A program made the position numbers and the translations under genes. Of a DNA stretch of 64,000 nt, positions 25,551 through 34,422 are shown one piece after another. How positions within the stretch are numbered: position 1 is the first letter of the stretch; each line of letters begins with the position of its first letter. Location of the stretch: NCBI GenBank assembly GCA_963759735.1, contig CAVXAF010000007.1, positions 806,001 through 870,000 on the forward strand, written 5' to 3'. This stretch comes from Hyphomicrobium_A sp963759735 (GTDB lineage Bacteria > Pseudomonadota > Alphaproteobacteria > Rhizobiales > Hyphomicrobiaceae). A model generated the notes under the pieces. It did no database searches and was not told the origin of the DNA. It saw only the letters and a program-made list of their open reading frames with translations.

Positions 25551-27255
25551 ATGCTTATGGCTATCGGGGGCGCCGCTACTTTGCCGGCTGGCAAGCGCGG
25601 GATCTCAGCGGAGGAGCGGCGCGTCATTTTCGCCTCCTCGCTGGGCACCGTCTTCGAGTGGTACGACTTCTACCTCTACGCGACGCTGGCGCCCTTCTTC
25701 GCCGCGCTGTTTTTCCCGCCCGGCAATGACACCGCAGCCCTGCTGTCGGCCTTCGCGACCTACGCTGCCGGCTTCCTGGTCCGCCCCTTCGGAGCCATCA
25801 TTTTCGGCCGCGTCGGCGACATCGTCGGCCGCAAGTACACGTTCCTCGTCACCATCATGGTCATGGGCGTTTCGACCTTTGCCGTCGGTCTGCTGCCGAC
25901 CTTCTCCGATACGATCATCCTCGGCTACAACGTACCCGGCATCGGCTGGATGGCGCCGGTGCTGCTCGTGGTGCTGCGACTGCTGCAGGGCCTGGCGCTG
26001 GGCGGCGAGTACGGCGGGGCGGCGACCTACGTCGCCGAGCACGCGCGGCCCGGCAAGCGCGGCTTTGCCACGGCGTGGATCCAGACGACCGCCACGCTCG
26101 GCTTCTTCATGGCGCTGCTGGTCATCGGCGCCTGCCGCTTCTACTTCTTCGACGCCGAGACGTTCGCCGAGTGGGGCTGGCGCGTCGCCGTTCCTCGTCT
26201 CGCTTCTGCTGCTCGTCTTCTCCGTCTACATCCGGCTGAAGCTGCAGGAGAGCCCGGTGTTCACGCGCATGAAGGCGGAGGGCAAAGGCTCCAAGTCGCC
26301 GATCACCGACAGCTTCTTCCGCTATCCCAACAACAAGTACGTGCTGCTGGCGCTGCTCGGCGCCACCGCCGGACAGGGCGTCGTCTGGTACACCGGCCAG
26401 TTTTACGCGCTGTTCTTCCTCACCATCACCCTCAAGGTCGACCCGCTTTACGCCTACGGACTGATCGGCGCCTCGCTTCTCATCGGCACGCCGTTCTTCA
26501 TCTTCTTTGGATGGCTGAGCGACAAGATCGGGCGCCTGAAGATCATCCTCGCCGGCTGCCTGATCGCCGCGCTGACCTACTTCCCGCTGTTTGCGATGCT
26601 CGCCAACGCCGCCAACCCCGACCTGGCCGCCTTCCAGGAGAAGACGGCCATCACGCTGAGCGTCGATCCGGCGCAATGCAACTTCCACATCTTCGTCGGG
26701 CCGTGGTCGCAGTTTACCGAGTGCGACAAGGCCAAGGACCACCTGAGCAAGCTCGGGCTGTCATTCGACACCAGGCATGTCAGTGGAAGCCCGGTCGTCC
26801 TCGACATCAACGGGACCACCTTCGCGCCGTTCACGACCGACGCCTACAACGCCGCGCTCATCGCCGCCGGCTACCCGAACCTCAAGGCAGAGGTGCGCGA
26901 CGGCAAGACGGTCTATGCGCCGGTCCCCGCCGATCCGGACAAGATCGCCTGGCAGCGTGTGCTGGGCATCCTCGTCGTCTTCCTTATCTACGTGACGATG
27001 GTCTACGGGCCGATCGCGGCATTCCTCGTCGAGCTGTTCCCGACCCAGATCCGCTACACGTCGATGTCGCTGCCCTATCACATCGGCAACGGGTGGTTCG
27101 GCGGCATGCTGCCATTGCTCGCCACCGCCATCGTCGCCTGGGCGGGGAACATCTACGCCGGGCTCTGGTATCCCGTCGTGGTGGCGCTCGGCACGTTCGT
27201 CATCGGCGCGCTGTTCCTGCGCGAGACCAAGGATCGCGATCTGACGCAGGTTTGA
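25551..27255 (+). pseudogene. MFS transporter, metabolite:H+ symporter (MHS) type, split by a +1 frameshift
   Basis: With one base removed it encodes 567 residues. The N-terminal half has SLGTVFEWYDFYLYATLA and the RPFGAIIFGRVGDIVGRKYTF signature of the MHS family (shikimate, citrate, proline/betaine and alpha-ketoglutarate symporters). After WGWRV (codon 212) an extra G at about 26187 shifts the frame; the second half continues as PFLVSLLLLVFSVYIRLKLQE with GWLSDKIGRLKIIL and the last spans. A large extramembrane insert (about residues 365-460) between late helices is shared by a long subgroup common in alphaproteobacteria. Substrate unknown. A sequencing insertion is plausible since both halves are intact. 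Confidence 0.85.
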
Positions 27256-27265
27256 TGCGCCGGCG

Positions 27266-27688
27266 TTAGGCCTTCAGCGCCTTGCGGATCTTGTCGGCGT
27301 GCTTGGCAAGCACTTCCGGCTTTTCCATCTCGCGCCCGTGCGGCATGAGCGGCACCCCGTCGTGACGGGGTATGACGTGATAGTGCAGGTGGAACACCGT
27401 CTGCCCGCTGGCCGGTTCGTTGAACTGCACGACCGTCACGCCGTCGGCGGAAAACGCGTCCTTCACCGCGCGCGCCGTGCGCTGCACGATGGGCGCAAGC
27501 CGGGCCAGCACGGCAGGGTCGGCGTCGAGCAGATTGCGCGAAGGTGCCTTCGGCACGACCAGCGTGTGTCCGGGCGCTTGCGGCATGACATCCATGAAGA
27601 CGAGTGCGTCGTCATCCTCGTAGATGCTGTGCGAGGGAATTTCCCCGCGCAGGATCTTGGCGAACACGTTGTTGTCTTCGTAGGGCAT
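27266..27688 (-). CDS. HIT family nucleotide-binding protein
   Basis: A 140-residue histidine-triad protein of the Hint/PKCI branch. The motif HLHYHVIPR places His100, His102 and His104, with the upstream GHTLVVPK and FNEPASGQTVFH segments typical of Hint; such enzymes hydrolyse AMP-lysine-type phosphoramidates or adenylylated intermediates. It ends 10 bases from the stop of the convergent transporter. It is the last of four genes on this strand (RidA, GDPD, DUF482, HIT) that may form one transcript; the gap to the DUF482 gene is 92 bases, so a separate promoter is possible. Confidence 0.92.
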   Translation of the reverse strand: MPYEDNNVFAKILRGEIPSHSIYEDDDALVFMDVMPQAPGHTLVVPKAPSRNLLDADPAVLARLAPIVQRTARAVKDAFSADGVTVVQFNEPASGQTVFHLHYHVIPRHDGVPLMPHGREMEKPEVLAKHADKIRKALKA

Positions 27689-27780
27689 GCGGGCCTCCGG
27701 CTGGCGTCCGTGCGGAGCACGGCTGCGCCATGACGGCCTGTTAAACGGATCGCCGCGTGCGCCGTCAAGCCGCCGTCTTG

Positions 27781-28971
27781 CTACGGACGATCACCTTTGC
27801 GGTAGGGACCGAACTCGGTAAGCGTCGCGATGTCCTCGGCGACGGCCGCGCGCTCGCCCTCCAGATAGCGTGCGACAGCGCGGCGAAATCCCGGATCGGC
27901 AATGAAATGCGCGGAGTAGGTGGTCGCCGGCAGATAGCCGCGCGCCAGCTTGTGTTCGCCCTGCGCCCCGGCCTCGACGCGGGCCAGTCCGTGCGTGATG
28001 GCGAAGTCTATAGCCTGATAGTAGCAGAGCTCGAAATGCAGATAGGGGTGCTGCTCGGTGCTTCCCCAATAGCGCCCATAGAGGCAGTCGCCGCCAATCA
28101 GGTTGAGCGCGCCGGCCACGTAGCGGGAGCCGCGACGGGCCATCACCAGCAGGCATCGCTCGGCCATGGTGGCACCGAGCTGGGAGAAGAACCGCCGGTT
28201 GAGATACGGCCGCCCCCACTTGCGATTGCCCGTATCGGTGTAGAACTCGAAGAACGCATCCCAATGCCTTTCCTCGATGTCGCCGCCGCTGAGACGCTCG
28301 ATGACCAGGCCGTCGCTCAGCGCTTCGCGGCGCTCCTTGCGTACGCCCTTGCGCTTGCGGGAGGCGAGGGAAGCGAGAAAATCATCGAACGTTGCATACC
28401 CGTCGTTGTGCCAGTGGAACTGCTGGTCGGTGCGCTTCAGGTAGCCCATGGCGCCGAGCGTTTCCCACTCAGGCTCGGTTAGGAATGTCGCGTGCACCGA
28501 GGAGGCGTCGATACGCTGGGCAAGCTCGACCGCGGCGGCTGCCAGCACGCGCGTATGATAGTTCGCGTCCGGTCCCGGCCGCACCAGCAGCCGCCGCCCC
28601 GGCACCGGCGTGAAGGGGACGGCGATCTGCAGCTTGGGATAATAGTGCCCGCCGGCCTGCTGGTAGGCCGCCGCCCACGAATGATCGAAGACGAACTCGC
28701 CGGTGCTGTTGAGCTTGACGTAGCAGGGCGCGCAGGCGGCGATGCCGCCGTCCGCGTCATTGACCGTGATGTGCTGCGGCAGCCAGCCGGTCTGATGCGC
28801 GCCGACGCTGCCCAAGTCCTCCAGCGCCTTGAGGAACGCGTGGGCGATGAACGGATTGAATGCGGTGTTGTCGGGGTTGGCGCAGGCATCCCAGGCCTGC
28901 GCATCGATGTCGGCGATGCGGGCGACGACGGTGGCGACCGACTTGCGTTCTTCCGCGCCTTCGATGCTCAT
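27781..28971 (-). CDS. DUF482/GNAT-fold protein (FemAB-like acyltransferase relative)
   Basis: A 396-residue cytosolic protein of the DUF482 family, which has two GNAT-like halves related to FemAB aminoacyltransferases. Visible family segments are WDACANPDNTAFNPFIAHAFL near the start, VPFTPVPGRRLLVRPG, WHNDGYATFDDFLASLASRKRKGVRKER and YGRYWGSTEQHPYLHFELCYYQ. The biochemical role is not established. It lies 42 bases after the GDPD gene on the same strand, part of a RidA-GDPD-DUF482 series that I recognise from related genomes. FemAB-type peptidoglycan modification is only an inference from the fold. Confidence 0.85.
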   Translation of the reverse strand: MSIEGAEERKSVATVVARIADIDAQAWDACANPDNTAFNPFIAHAFLKALEDLGSVGAHQTGWLPQHITVNDADGGIAACAPCYVKLNSTGEFVFDHSWAAAYQQAGGHYYPKLQIAVPFTPVPGRRLLVRPGPDANYHTRVLAAAAVELAQRIDASSVHATFLTEPEWETLGAMGYLKRTDQQFHWHNDGYATFDDFLASLASRKRKGVRKERREALSDGLVIERLSGGDIEERHWDAFFEFYTDTGNRKWGRPYLNRRFFSQLGATMAERCLLVMARRGSRYVAGALNLIGGDCLYGRYWGSTEQHPYLHFELCYYQAIDFAITHGLARVEAGAQGEHKLARGYLPATTYSAHFIADPGFRRAVARYLEGERAAVAEDIATLTEFGPYRKGDRP

Positions 28972-29013
28972 CGCTGGTCCGTGCCTTCATAGCGCGTGCC
29001 TCGACGCACGCGA

Positions 29014-29763
29014 TCAGGGCTCATAGCCCTCGAAGATCGGCGCGTCCGCCCAGCGAGCTGCCGTTGCCCGCTGCTCGTCGGTGCGTACTGTCCAGGTAAA
29101 AAGCGGCAGTCCCTCGACCTCGCGGGTAAAGCGGGTGACGGGGGTCGGCAGCGCATTGACGTCATAGGCATAGAAATCGGGAGCGGCCGGTCCCGATTCA
29201 AGCAAGTGCGTCAGGTCGTAAGCGCGCGCAGGGCCCAGCTGGTCGCGCCACCAGCAGTCGGCCGCGAACTGCCCTGCCACGATGCCGCGGGGTATCGACG
29301 GCGCGAGTCCGCGGACGGCGGCCATGACGGCGGGATCAAAGGACATCAAGGCGATTGGCCCGTCGTAGGCCGCCGCGAGTTTGGTGATCGACTGCAGGAA
29401 CGCCATGTCGGGGGCATCCCACTCGCTCTTGATCTCGATCAGCAGGGGCGCGCGTCCGGCGACGAGTTCCAGCAGCTCGCTAAGGTCGATCATGCCGGCG
29501 TCGATGTTGCGATAGCGCAGCCGCTTGAGCGCCGCCGCCGCATGGCCGGCGATCGGGCCTTCCGCCTCGACCAACCGCTCCAGCTTCAAGTCGTGGAACA
29601 CCATCGGCGTGGCGCAGGCCGCCGCCCGCACATCGCACTCGATGCCGTAGCCCTTGGCAATGGCGGCTTGGAACGCGGCCACCGTGTTCTCGATGATGCC
29701 CTTGCCGGCATCGTGCAGCCCGCGGTGCGCGATCGGCTTCATGAAGGCCGCCCGATCGCGCAT
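29014..29763 (-). CDS. Glycerophosphodiester phosphodiesterase family protein
   Basis: A 249-residue TIM-barrel enzyme that hydrolyses glycerophosphodiesters to glycerol-3-phosphate and an alcohol. The catalytic set is clear: His13-Arg14 (AHRGLHD), Glu25-Asn26 (IENT), Glu42 and Asp44 (IECDV), His57-Asp58 (FHD), and Glu in LIEIKSE. No signal peptide, so it is cytosolic. GAGG lies about 7 bases before the ATG; Met8 is an alternative start. It begins 8 bases after the RidA stop, so the two are probably co-transcribed. Confidence 0.92.
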   Translation of the reverse strand: MRDRAAFMKPIAHRGLHDAGKGIIENTVAAFQAAIAKGYGIECDVRAAACATPMVFHDLKLERLVEAEGPIAGHAAAALKRLRYRNIDAGMIDLSELLELVAGRAPLLIEIKSEWDAPDMAFLQSITKLAAAYDGPIALMSFDPAVMAAVRGLAPSIPRGIVAGQFAADCWWRDQLGPARAYDLTHLLESGPAAPDFYAYDVNALPTPVTRFTREVEGLPLFTWTVRTDEQRATAARWADAPIFEGYEP

Positions 29764-29771
29764 GGCTCGCC

Positions 29772-30239
29772 TCAGCGGTCGATGATCAGGATGGCGTCAA
29801 CCTCGACGGCGCAGCCGAGCGGCAGGCTCGATACTCCGACGGCGACCCGGGTGTGCCGGCCTTTGTCGCCCAACACCTCGACCATCAGGTCGGAGGCACC
29901 GTTGATCACTTGCGGATGCTCGGTGAACTCGGGCGTGGCGCTGACGTAGCCCGTCAGGCGCGCGATCTGCACGATGCGGTCGAGGCTGCCGAGCGCGGCC
30001 TTGGCCTGGGAGAGGATGTTGAGGGCGCAAAGCCGCGCAGCCTCCCGCCCTTCTGCAACCGTCATTCCGCCCCCAAGTCGCCCTGAGACGATGCTGCCAT
30101 CGGCCGCCTTGGATATTTGGCCGGAAACGTAGAGAAGATTGCCGGTCAGGCAGGAGGGGACGTAGTTGGCGACGGGATTGGGGGCCGCGGGGAGCGCGAT
30201 ACCAAGCGTCGCAAGCCGCGCTTCGACCGTATCGTCCAT
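29772..30239 (-). CDS. RidA/YjgF family protein
   Basis: A 155-residue trimeric-fold protein of the Rid superfamily, whose archetype deaminates reactive enamine/imine intermediates. Family features are GNLLYVSGQISKAADG, LNILSQAKAALGSLDRIVQIARLTGYVS and TRVAVGVSSLPLGCAVEVDAI; the conserved arginine is in HTRVAVGV. It belongs to the longer YjgH-like branch rather than canonical RidA, so activity is uncertain. The start at 30239 is chosen for the AGGA 8 bases upstream; a longer frame exists. First gene of the RidA-GDPD-DUF482 series. Confidence 0.9.
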   Translation of the reverse strand: MDDTVEARLATLGIALPAAPNPVANYVPSCLTGNLLYVSGQISKAADGSIVSGRLGGGMTVAEGREAARLCALNILSQAKAALGSLDRIVQIARLTGYVSATPEFTEHPQVINGASDLMVEVLGDKGRHTRVAVGVSSLPLGCAVEVDAILIIDR

Positions 30240-30392
30240 GCTAATGTCCTTACACTTTGGCGGTCGGCGACCGGTTATCGCCGCCTTTTTGACTGGCGCG
30301 CCAGGTCTTGGCAATGGCGCGTGCGTCCCCAGGTATTCCGGCGCTTAACTTGTCCGGGATAGGGTGTGGCCGCAGAACGAAGAAGAGGAAGA

Positions 30393-31283
30393 ATGCCCCA
30401 GCAGACCAAGCTTCTGGTTGCCTGCGCAATAAGTGCGGCGCTGTTTTGCACGACGACCGACGCCCTGCGCGCGCAGGTTGCCGGCGGAGCGGTGCAGTTT
30501 CGCCCGCATCGCGCCGTCTACGACATCACTTTCGACCATGCCACCCCGGGCTCCGGGGTCGCCGACATGACCGGGCGCATGGTCTACGAGATGACGGGGA
30601 CCAGTTGCGGCGAGTACGCGCAGAACATGCGCTTCGTCACCCGCATGACCAACCAAGATGGCGTTGCCCAGGTCAACGACCTGCGGACGACGAGTTTCGA
30701 GGAGCTGGCCTCCCACCGCCTGCGGTTCTCCTCCAGCCAGTACGAGAACCAGAAGTTATCGGAGGCCTCGCAGGGGACCGCCGGTCCCGGCAACGGGTCT
30801 TCGCTCATCGAGGCCAAGCTGACCAAGCCGGCCAAGAAGACCGTCAAGCTGCCGTCCGATATCTACTTCCCCATCCAGCATTCGCTGGCGCTGGTGCAGG
30901 CCGCCCGCGCCGGCCATAGCCAGTTCACGGCCAACCTCTACGACGGCTCCGACAAGGGCGAAAAGTTCTACGAGACGAGCGCCGTCATCGGCCCGCGCGC
31001 CGAGCCCGGCAGCGTCACGGTCCCGGCAAAACTCGCCAACGGTGATAAGCTCAATGCCATCCCGTCATGGCCGATCGCCATTGGCTATTTCGAGCCGGGC
31101 CCCAGCCAGCTTGATGCGCTACCAACGTACGAACTCTCGTTCCGCTTCTATGAGAACGGCGTGTCGTCGCGGCTCTACATCGACTATGGAGATTTCGCCA
31201 TTCGCGGCGAACTCAAGGAGCTGACCTTCCTCGAGGAAGGCAAGTGCTCGACGCCGCCACCTGAGGCGCCCGTCAAGCGCTGA
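30393..31283 (+). CDS. eipB: EipB family (DUF1849) periplasmic envelope-integrity protein
   Basis: A 296-residue exported protein. A signal peptide (hydrophobic 7-20, probably cut after about residue 28) is followed by a DUF1849 beta-spiral: FRPHRAVYDITF, GRMVYEMTGTSCGEYAQNMRF, FPIQHSLALVQAARAG and ELSFRFYENGVSSRLYIDYGDFAIRGEL. Cys72 and Cys285 are at the positions of the conserved disulfide of Brucella EipB, needed there for envelope integrity. The start at 30393 follows an AGAGGAAGA ribosome site. The 3' end overlaps the convergent DUF3572 gene by 11 bases. Confidence 0.88.
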   Translation: MPQQTKLLVACAISAALFCTTTDALRAQVAGGAVQFRPHRAVYDITFDHATPGSGVADMTGRMVYEMTGTSCGEYAQNMRFVTRMTNQDGVAQVNDLRTTSFEELASHRLRFSSSQYENQKLSEASQGTAGPGNGSSLIEAKLTKPAKKTVKLPSDIYFPIQHSLALVQAARAGHSQFTANLYDGSDKGEKFYETSAVIGPRAEPGSVTVPAKLANGDKLNAIPSWPIAIGYFEPGPSQLDALPTYELSFRFYENGVSSRLYIDYGDFAIRGELKELTFLEEGKCSTPPPEAPVKR

Positions 31284-31587
31284 CCTCGGGATCGCCGATC
31301 TCGCCGGCCATGTCGGACAGGGCCCGTCGCGCCGGCGCAATCTCGGCCGGCGGCACGCCGTCGGAAGCACAGAAGACCAGCAGCAGACTTTCATCCTGCA
31401 ACAGGTGGTCGAGCACCGCCGCCAGCATGTGCGGCTCGCGCGCCTTCTGCCGCAGCTCGGCGGGGCCGACGCCGGTCAGCATCAAGAAACGTCCGAGCCG
31501 CTCGGGGTCGCCGGCCAGAAACAAAAGCGCTGAGATGCCTATCGATTCGGCGCGGTCGGTGTGCATGCGCTTCAACCTCGAATTCAC
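31273..31587 (-). CDS. DUF3572 family protein
   Basis: A 104-residue cytosolic protein of DUF3572: AESIGISALLFLAGDPERLGRFLMLTGVGPAELRQKA near the start, then LAAVLDHLLQDESLLLVFCA. It is mostly helical and has no catalytic motif. It lies divergently from divK, the arrangement seen in many Hyphomicrobiales, and overlaps the eipB 3' end. Function unknown. Met8 at 31566 is an alternative start. Confidence 0.82.
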   Translation of the reverse strand: MNSRLKRMHTDRAESIGISALLFLAGDPERLGRFLMLTGVGPAELRQKAREPHMLAAVLDHLLQDESLLLVFCASDGVPPAEIAPARRALSDMAGEIGDPEVSA

Positions 31588-31738
31588 CTAAACGTCGGAA
31601 GATATATAAGTTACCGACCTACCCGGCCGGGCTCGCCTATTCATTAACTGTTGGTTACGCCTTCGCCAGCAAACTCGCGCCCGGTCCAGCCCGAGAATCG
31701 GTGCACAAACGGGGACGGGGAGTGCGAGCTGCAACACC

Positions 31739-32170
31739 ATGAACATGCTGGAGACAAGTACCGCCGGACCACGCACGCCAGGGCGACGCGCGGCTGGGAC
31801 GACGGTCCTCATCGTCGAGGACAATGAGCTTAATATGAAGCTCTTCCACGACATACTCGCAGCGCACGGCTACACAACCATCCAGACCCGCAACGGCCTT
31901 GAGGCGCTCGACCTGGCGCGCCGTCACCGCCCGGCGCTGATCCTGATGGACATCCAGCTCCCCGAAATCTCCGGCCTCGAAGTCACCAAATGGCTGAAAG
32001 AGGACGACGACCTCCGTCACATCCCGGTGGTCGCAATCACTGCCTTTGCCATGAAGGGCGATGAGGAACGCATCCGCTCCGGCGGCTGCGAGGCATACAT
32101 CTCCAAGCCCATCTCCGTCGGCAACTTCCTCGAGACCGTGCAGCGTTTCGTCGGTGCGCCGTGCGCCTGA
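31739..32170 (+). CDS. divK: Single-domain response regulator DivK
   Basis: A 143-residue receiver-only protein of the DivJ-PleC-DivK polarity and cell-cycle pathway. The receiver has the acidic pair in IVEDNELNMKLF, phospho-acceptor Asp71 (ILMDIQLPEISGLEV), the switch Thr in AITAFAMKGDEERI and Lys in YISKPIS, closely matching DivK. The first ~20 residues (TSTAGPRTPGRRAAG) are an extension; DivK usually begins at about the TTVLIVEDNE strand, so translation may start downstream, but no other ATG is available there. pleD follows after 30 bases. Confidence 0.92.
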   Translation: MNMLETSTAGPRTPGRRAAGTTVLIVEDNELNMKLFHDILAAHGYTTIQTRNGLEALDLARRHRPALILMDIQLPEISGLEVTKWLKEDDDLRHIPVVAITAFAMKGDEERIRSGGCEAYISKPISVGNFLETVQRFVGAPCA

Positions 32171-32200
32171 ATAGTAACCTGCGCTGAGTAGTAGTCCCAG

Positions 32201-33571
32201 ATGACCGCACGCGTACTCGTAGTCGACGACATCGTGGCCAATGTGAAGTTGCTTGAGGCGCGGTTGTCCGCCGAGTACTTCGACGTGCTCACGGCCGGCA
32301 ACGGGCAAGAAGCGCTAGATATCTGCGAGCGCGAACGCGTCGACGTCATACTGCTCGACGTGATGATGCCGGGCATGGACGGCTTCGAAACGTGCCGTCG
32401 TCTCAAGGCCAATCCCAAGACGCATCATATTCCCGTGGTCCTCGTCACCGCGCTCGATCAGGTCTCCGACAAAGTGCGCGGACTGCAGGGCGGCGCCGAC
32501 GACTTCCTCACCAAGCCGGTCGATGAGATTGCGCTGATTACGCGCGTCAAGAACCTCGCCCGGCTGAAGACATTGACCGATGAGATGCTCATGCGCGCCC
32601 TAACCGGGCAGCAGATGGGCCTCAGCGAGGACGCAGCTCTCCTCAAGGCACTGTCGGAGGAGAGCGGCCGCATCCTCATCGTCGACGACGACCTGCGCTC
32701 GGCGACGCGCCTTCAGAATTGTCTGGCGGCGATGCACAGGCCGACCATCGCCACCGATCCGCAGTCGGCCTTGGCGGCGCTTGCCAGCCAGGAATTCGAC
32801 CTGCTGATCGTCTCGCTGTCGCTCGCCGAAGCCGACGGATTGCGGTTGTGCTCGCAGACGCGGTCCACCGATCGTACGCGCCACTTGCCGATCATCGTCA
32901 TCGTCGATCCCGGCAACGAGGCGCGCCTACTGCGCGGTCTCGACATGGGCGTCAACGACTACATCATGCGTCCGGTCGATCAGAACGAGATGCTGGCGCG
33001 CGTCAGGACACAGGTTAAGCGCAAGCGCTACTCCGATCATCTGCGCAACCGGCTCGAGGAGAGCATCGAGGCCTCGGTCATCGACTCGCTCACCGGCCTG
33101 CACAACCGGCGCTACATGGAGACGCATCTGACGACGCTGGTCGATGAGGCGCGGCGCAGCGGTCGATCGCTTTCGGTGCTGCTGGCCGACATCGACCATT
33201 TCAAGCAGGTCAACGACACCTATGGCCACGACGTCGGCGATGCGGTGCTGAAGGAGTTCTCTGCCCGCTTCCGCCGCAACACGCGCGGAATCGACCTCGC
33301 CTGCCGCTTCGGGGGCGAGGAGTTTCTGGTCATCATGCCGGACACGACGATGGCGCGGGCCTATCAGGTCGGCGAGCGGCTGCGCGTGTCGATCGCCTCC
33401 GACGCCTTCCCCGTCAAACCGGGCATCGGCATCCATCTGACGGCCAGCGTCGGCCTGGCCACGCTGGAGTGCGCAGAGGACACACCTGAGACGGTTTTCC
33501 GGCGCGCCGACAGCGCCCTGTTCGCAGCCAAGCGGCGCGGGCGAAACAGGGTTGCGGCAACCGCGGCATAA
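32201..33571 (+). CDS. pleD: Diguanylate cyclase response regulator PleD
   Basis: A 456-residue REC-REC-GGDEF protein that makes c-di-GMP at the cell pole when phosphorylated. The first receiver has Asp53 (VILLDVMMPGMDG); the second (about 155-275) lacks a clear phospho-acceptor and serves in dimerisation. The GGDEF domain contains LTGLHNRRYMETHL and the active-site GGEEF; five residues ahead is RGID, the RxxD inhibitory site for product feedback. It follows divK by 30 bases, as in Caulobacter and its relatives. Activity is expected because both the A-site and I-site are intact. Confidence 0.95.
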   Translation: MTARVLVVDDIVANVKLLEARLSAEYFDVLTAGNGQEALDICERERVDVILLDVMMPGMDGFETCRRLKANPKTHHIPVVLVTALDQVSDKVRGLQGGADDFLTKPVDEIALITRVKNLARLKTLTDEMLMRALTGQQMGLSEDAALLKALSEESGRILIVDDDLRSATRLQNCLAAMHRPTIATDPQSALAALASQEFDLLIVSLSLAEADGLRLCSQTRSTDRTRHLPIIVIVDPGNEARLLRGLDMGVNDYIMRPVDQNEMLARVRTQVKRKRYSDHLRNRLEESIEASVIDSLTGLHNRRYMETHLTTLVDEARRSGRSLSVLLADIDHFKQVNDTYGHDVGDAVLKEFSARFRRNTRGIDLACRFGGEEFLVIMPDTTMARAYQVGERLRVSIASDAFPVKPGIGIHLTASVGLATLECAEDTPETVFRRADSALFAAKRRGRNRVAATAA

Positions 33572-34147
33572 GCCTTCGCCGGGAAAAAACTACGCGATTT
33601 CAGAGAGGGGAAACGGTGTCCGGAGGGGTGCCGTCGCCACTTAAATCGCGGCAGTCTTATGGCGAGATCGAGTCGTCGTGGTTAATTGAACACAGTCAAA
33701 GCGTAACTTGCGTTAACCAGAGTCCTCTGTCAGATTATGCATTCACGAGGGGGGATTTAGATAAATACGCGTGGGACGGGCAAGGCTGGCGGCCGCCGCG
33801 TCTCGCAGAATTCATGGTTTTCCGTACTATCAGGTCCGCCGCATTTCCTGATAGCGCGGGAAAATCGTGGCTTGGTCTCAGCGGCTAGAGTGGCCTCCTC
33901 GTTGAAGCTGCACCGGACCAGCCACGGCACCAGGCGGGGAGTCAACGCCCTCTTTGACGAACCATCTGGTTACTAGACCAGGGTCCGCAGCTTTCTCGGA
34001 CTAACTACCCCGCTGCCGGGTTGAGTGGCGGGCCCTGGTCAAGTCATCTGACCAAATCCCTTATCCGAGACTTGTGGCGTGCTCGTTCCGGAGTGCTGCG
34101 CGAATGCGCGCGGCTTCAAGGGGGCGCAGGCAGGGGCCTGCGCGCGC
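33572..34147. other. 576-base intergenic region between pleD and rpmG
   Basis: No convincing gene. A 90-codon plus-strand frame (33616-33888) is open but has no family features and lies in AT-richer DNA. The right part (33960-34065) is full of inverted repeats built from TGGTC/GACCA words and is listed separately. TTTCCTGATAGCGCGGGAAA near 33843-33862 is another small dyad. Likely holds promoters and possibly a small RNA. Confidence 0.4.
33960..34065. ncRNA. Candidate structured RNA or operator cluster
   Basis: GACCAGGGTCCGC (33976-33988) and GCGGGCCCTGGTC (34028-34040) are complementary over 13 bases with one G-U pair, closing a ~39-base interior that holds a CCC/GGG hairpin. Flanking it are AACCAtcTGGTT (33960-33971), CTGGT-N6-ACCAG (33966-33981) and TGGTCA-N7-TGACCA (34036-34054). 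The overlap of these dyads permits alternative folds. No tRNA signature (no TTCGA loop or CCA end). Could be a small RNA, a leader or regulator sites. Confidence 0.3.
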
Positions 34148-34315
34148 CTACTTGATCTTGGTTTCCTTGAACTCGACGTGCTTCTTCACGACGGGATCGT
34201 ACTTCTTGAAGACCAGCTTCTCGGTGCTCGTGCGCGGGTTCTTCTTGGTGACGTAAAAGAACCCCGTGCCGGCGGTCGACAGCAGCTTAATCTTCTGCGT
34301 TACAGGCTTTGCCAT
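34148..34315 (-). CDS. rpmG: 50S ribosomal protein L33
   Basis: A 55-residue ribosomal protein of the large subunit. It begins MAKPVTQKIKLLSTAGTG and continues FFYVTKKNPRTSTEKLVFKKYDP to the end VEFKETKIK. The length and sequence are typical of alphaproteobacterial L33; the four zinc-ligand cysteines are absent, so this is the zinc-independent (C-minus) form. It stands upstream-downstream among rnr, topA and DUF983 in the order common to Hyphomicrobiales, but with a gap of about 107 bases after the DUF983 gene, so it may have its own promoter. Confidence 0.95.
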   Translation of the reverse strand: MAKPVTQKIKLLSTAGTGFFYVTKKNPRTSTEKLVFKKYDPVVKKHVEFKETKIK

Positions 34316-34422
34316 GATCGGGGAAACCTTCGGGGGATTTAAAGATCGGTCTGCTGGCTGCAGAGAGCGCGCACCATAGCCAGCGCCGCCTCGCTGTCAA
34401 GCAAGGCCGGCGCCACGTAAGT

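Noticed and set aside
33616..33888. 90-codon open frame after pleD
   Set aside because: No recognisable domain, signal peptide or good ribosome site; base composition differs from real genes here. It could still be a unique small protein.
33900..34100. Possible tRNA gene in the pleD-rpmG gap
   Set aside because: Strong stems exist, but there is no T-loop TTCGA, no cloverleaf spacing and no CCA end.
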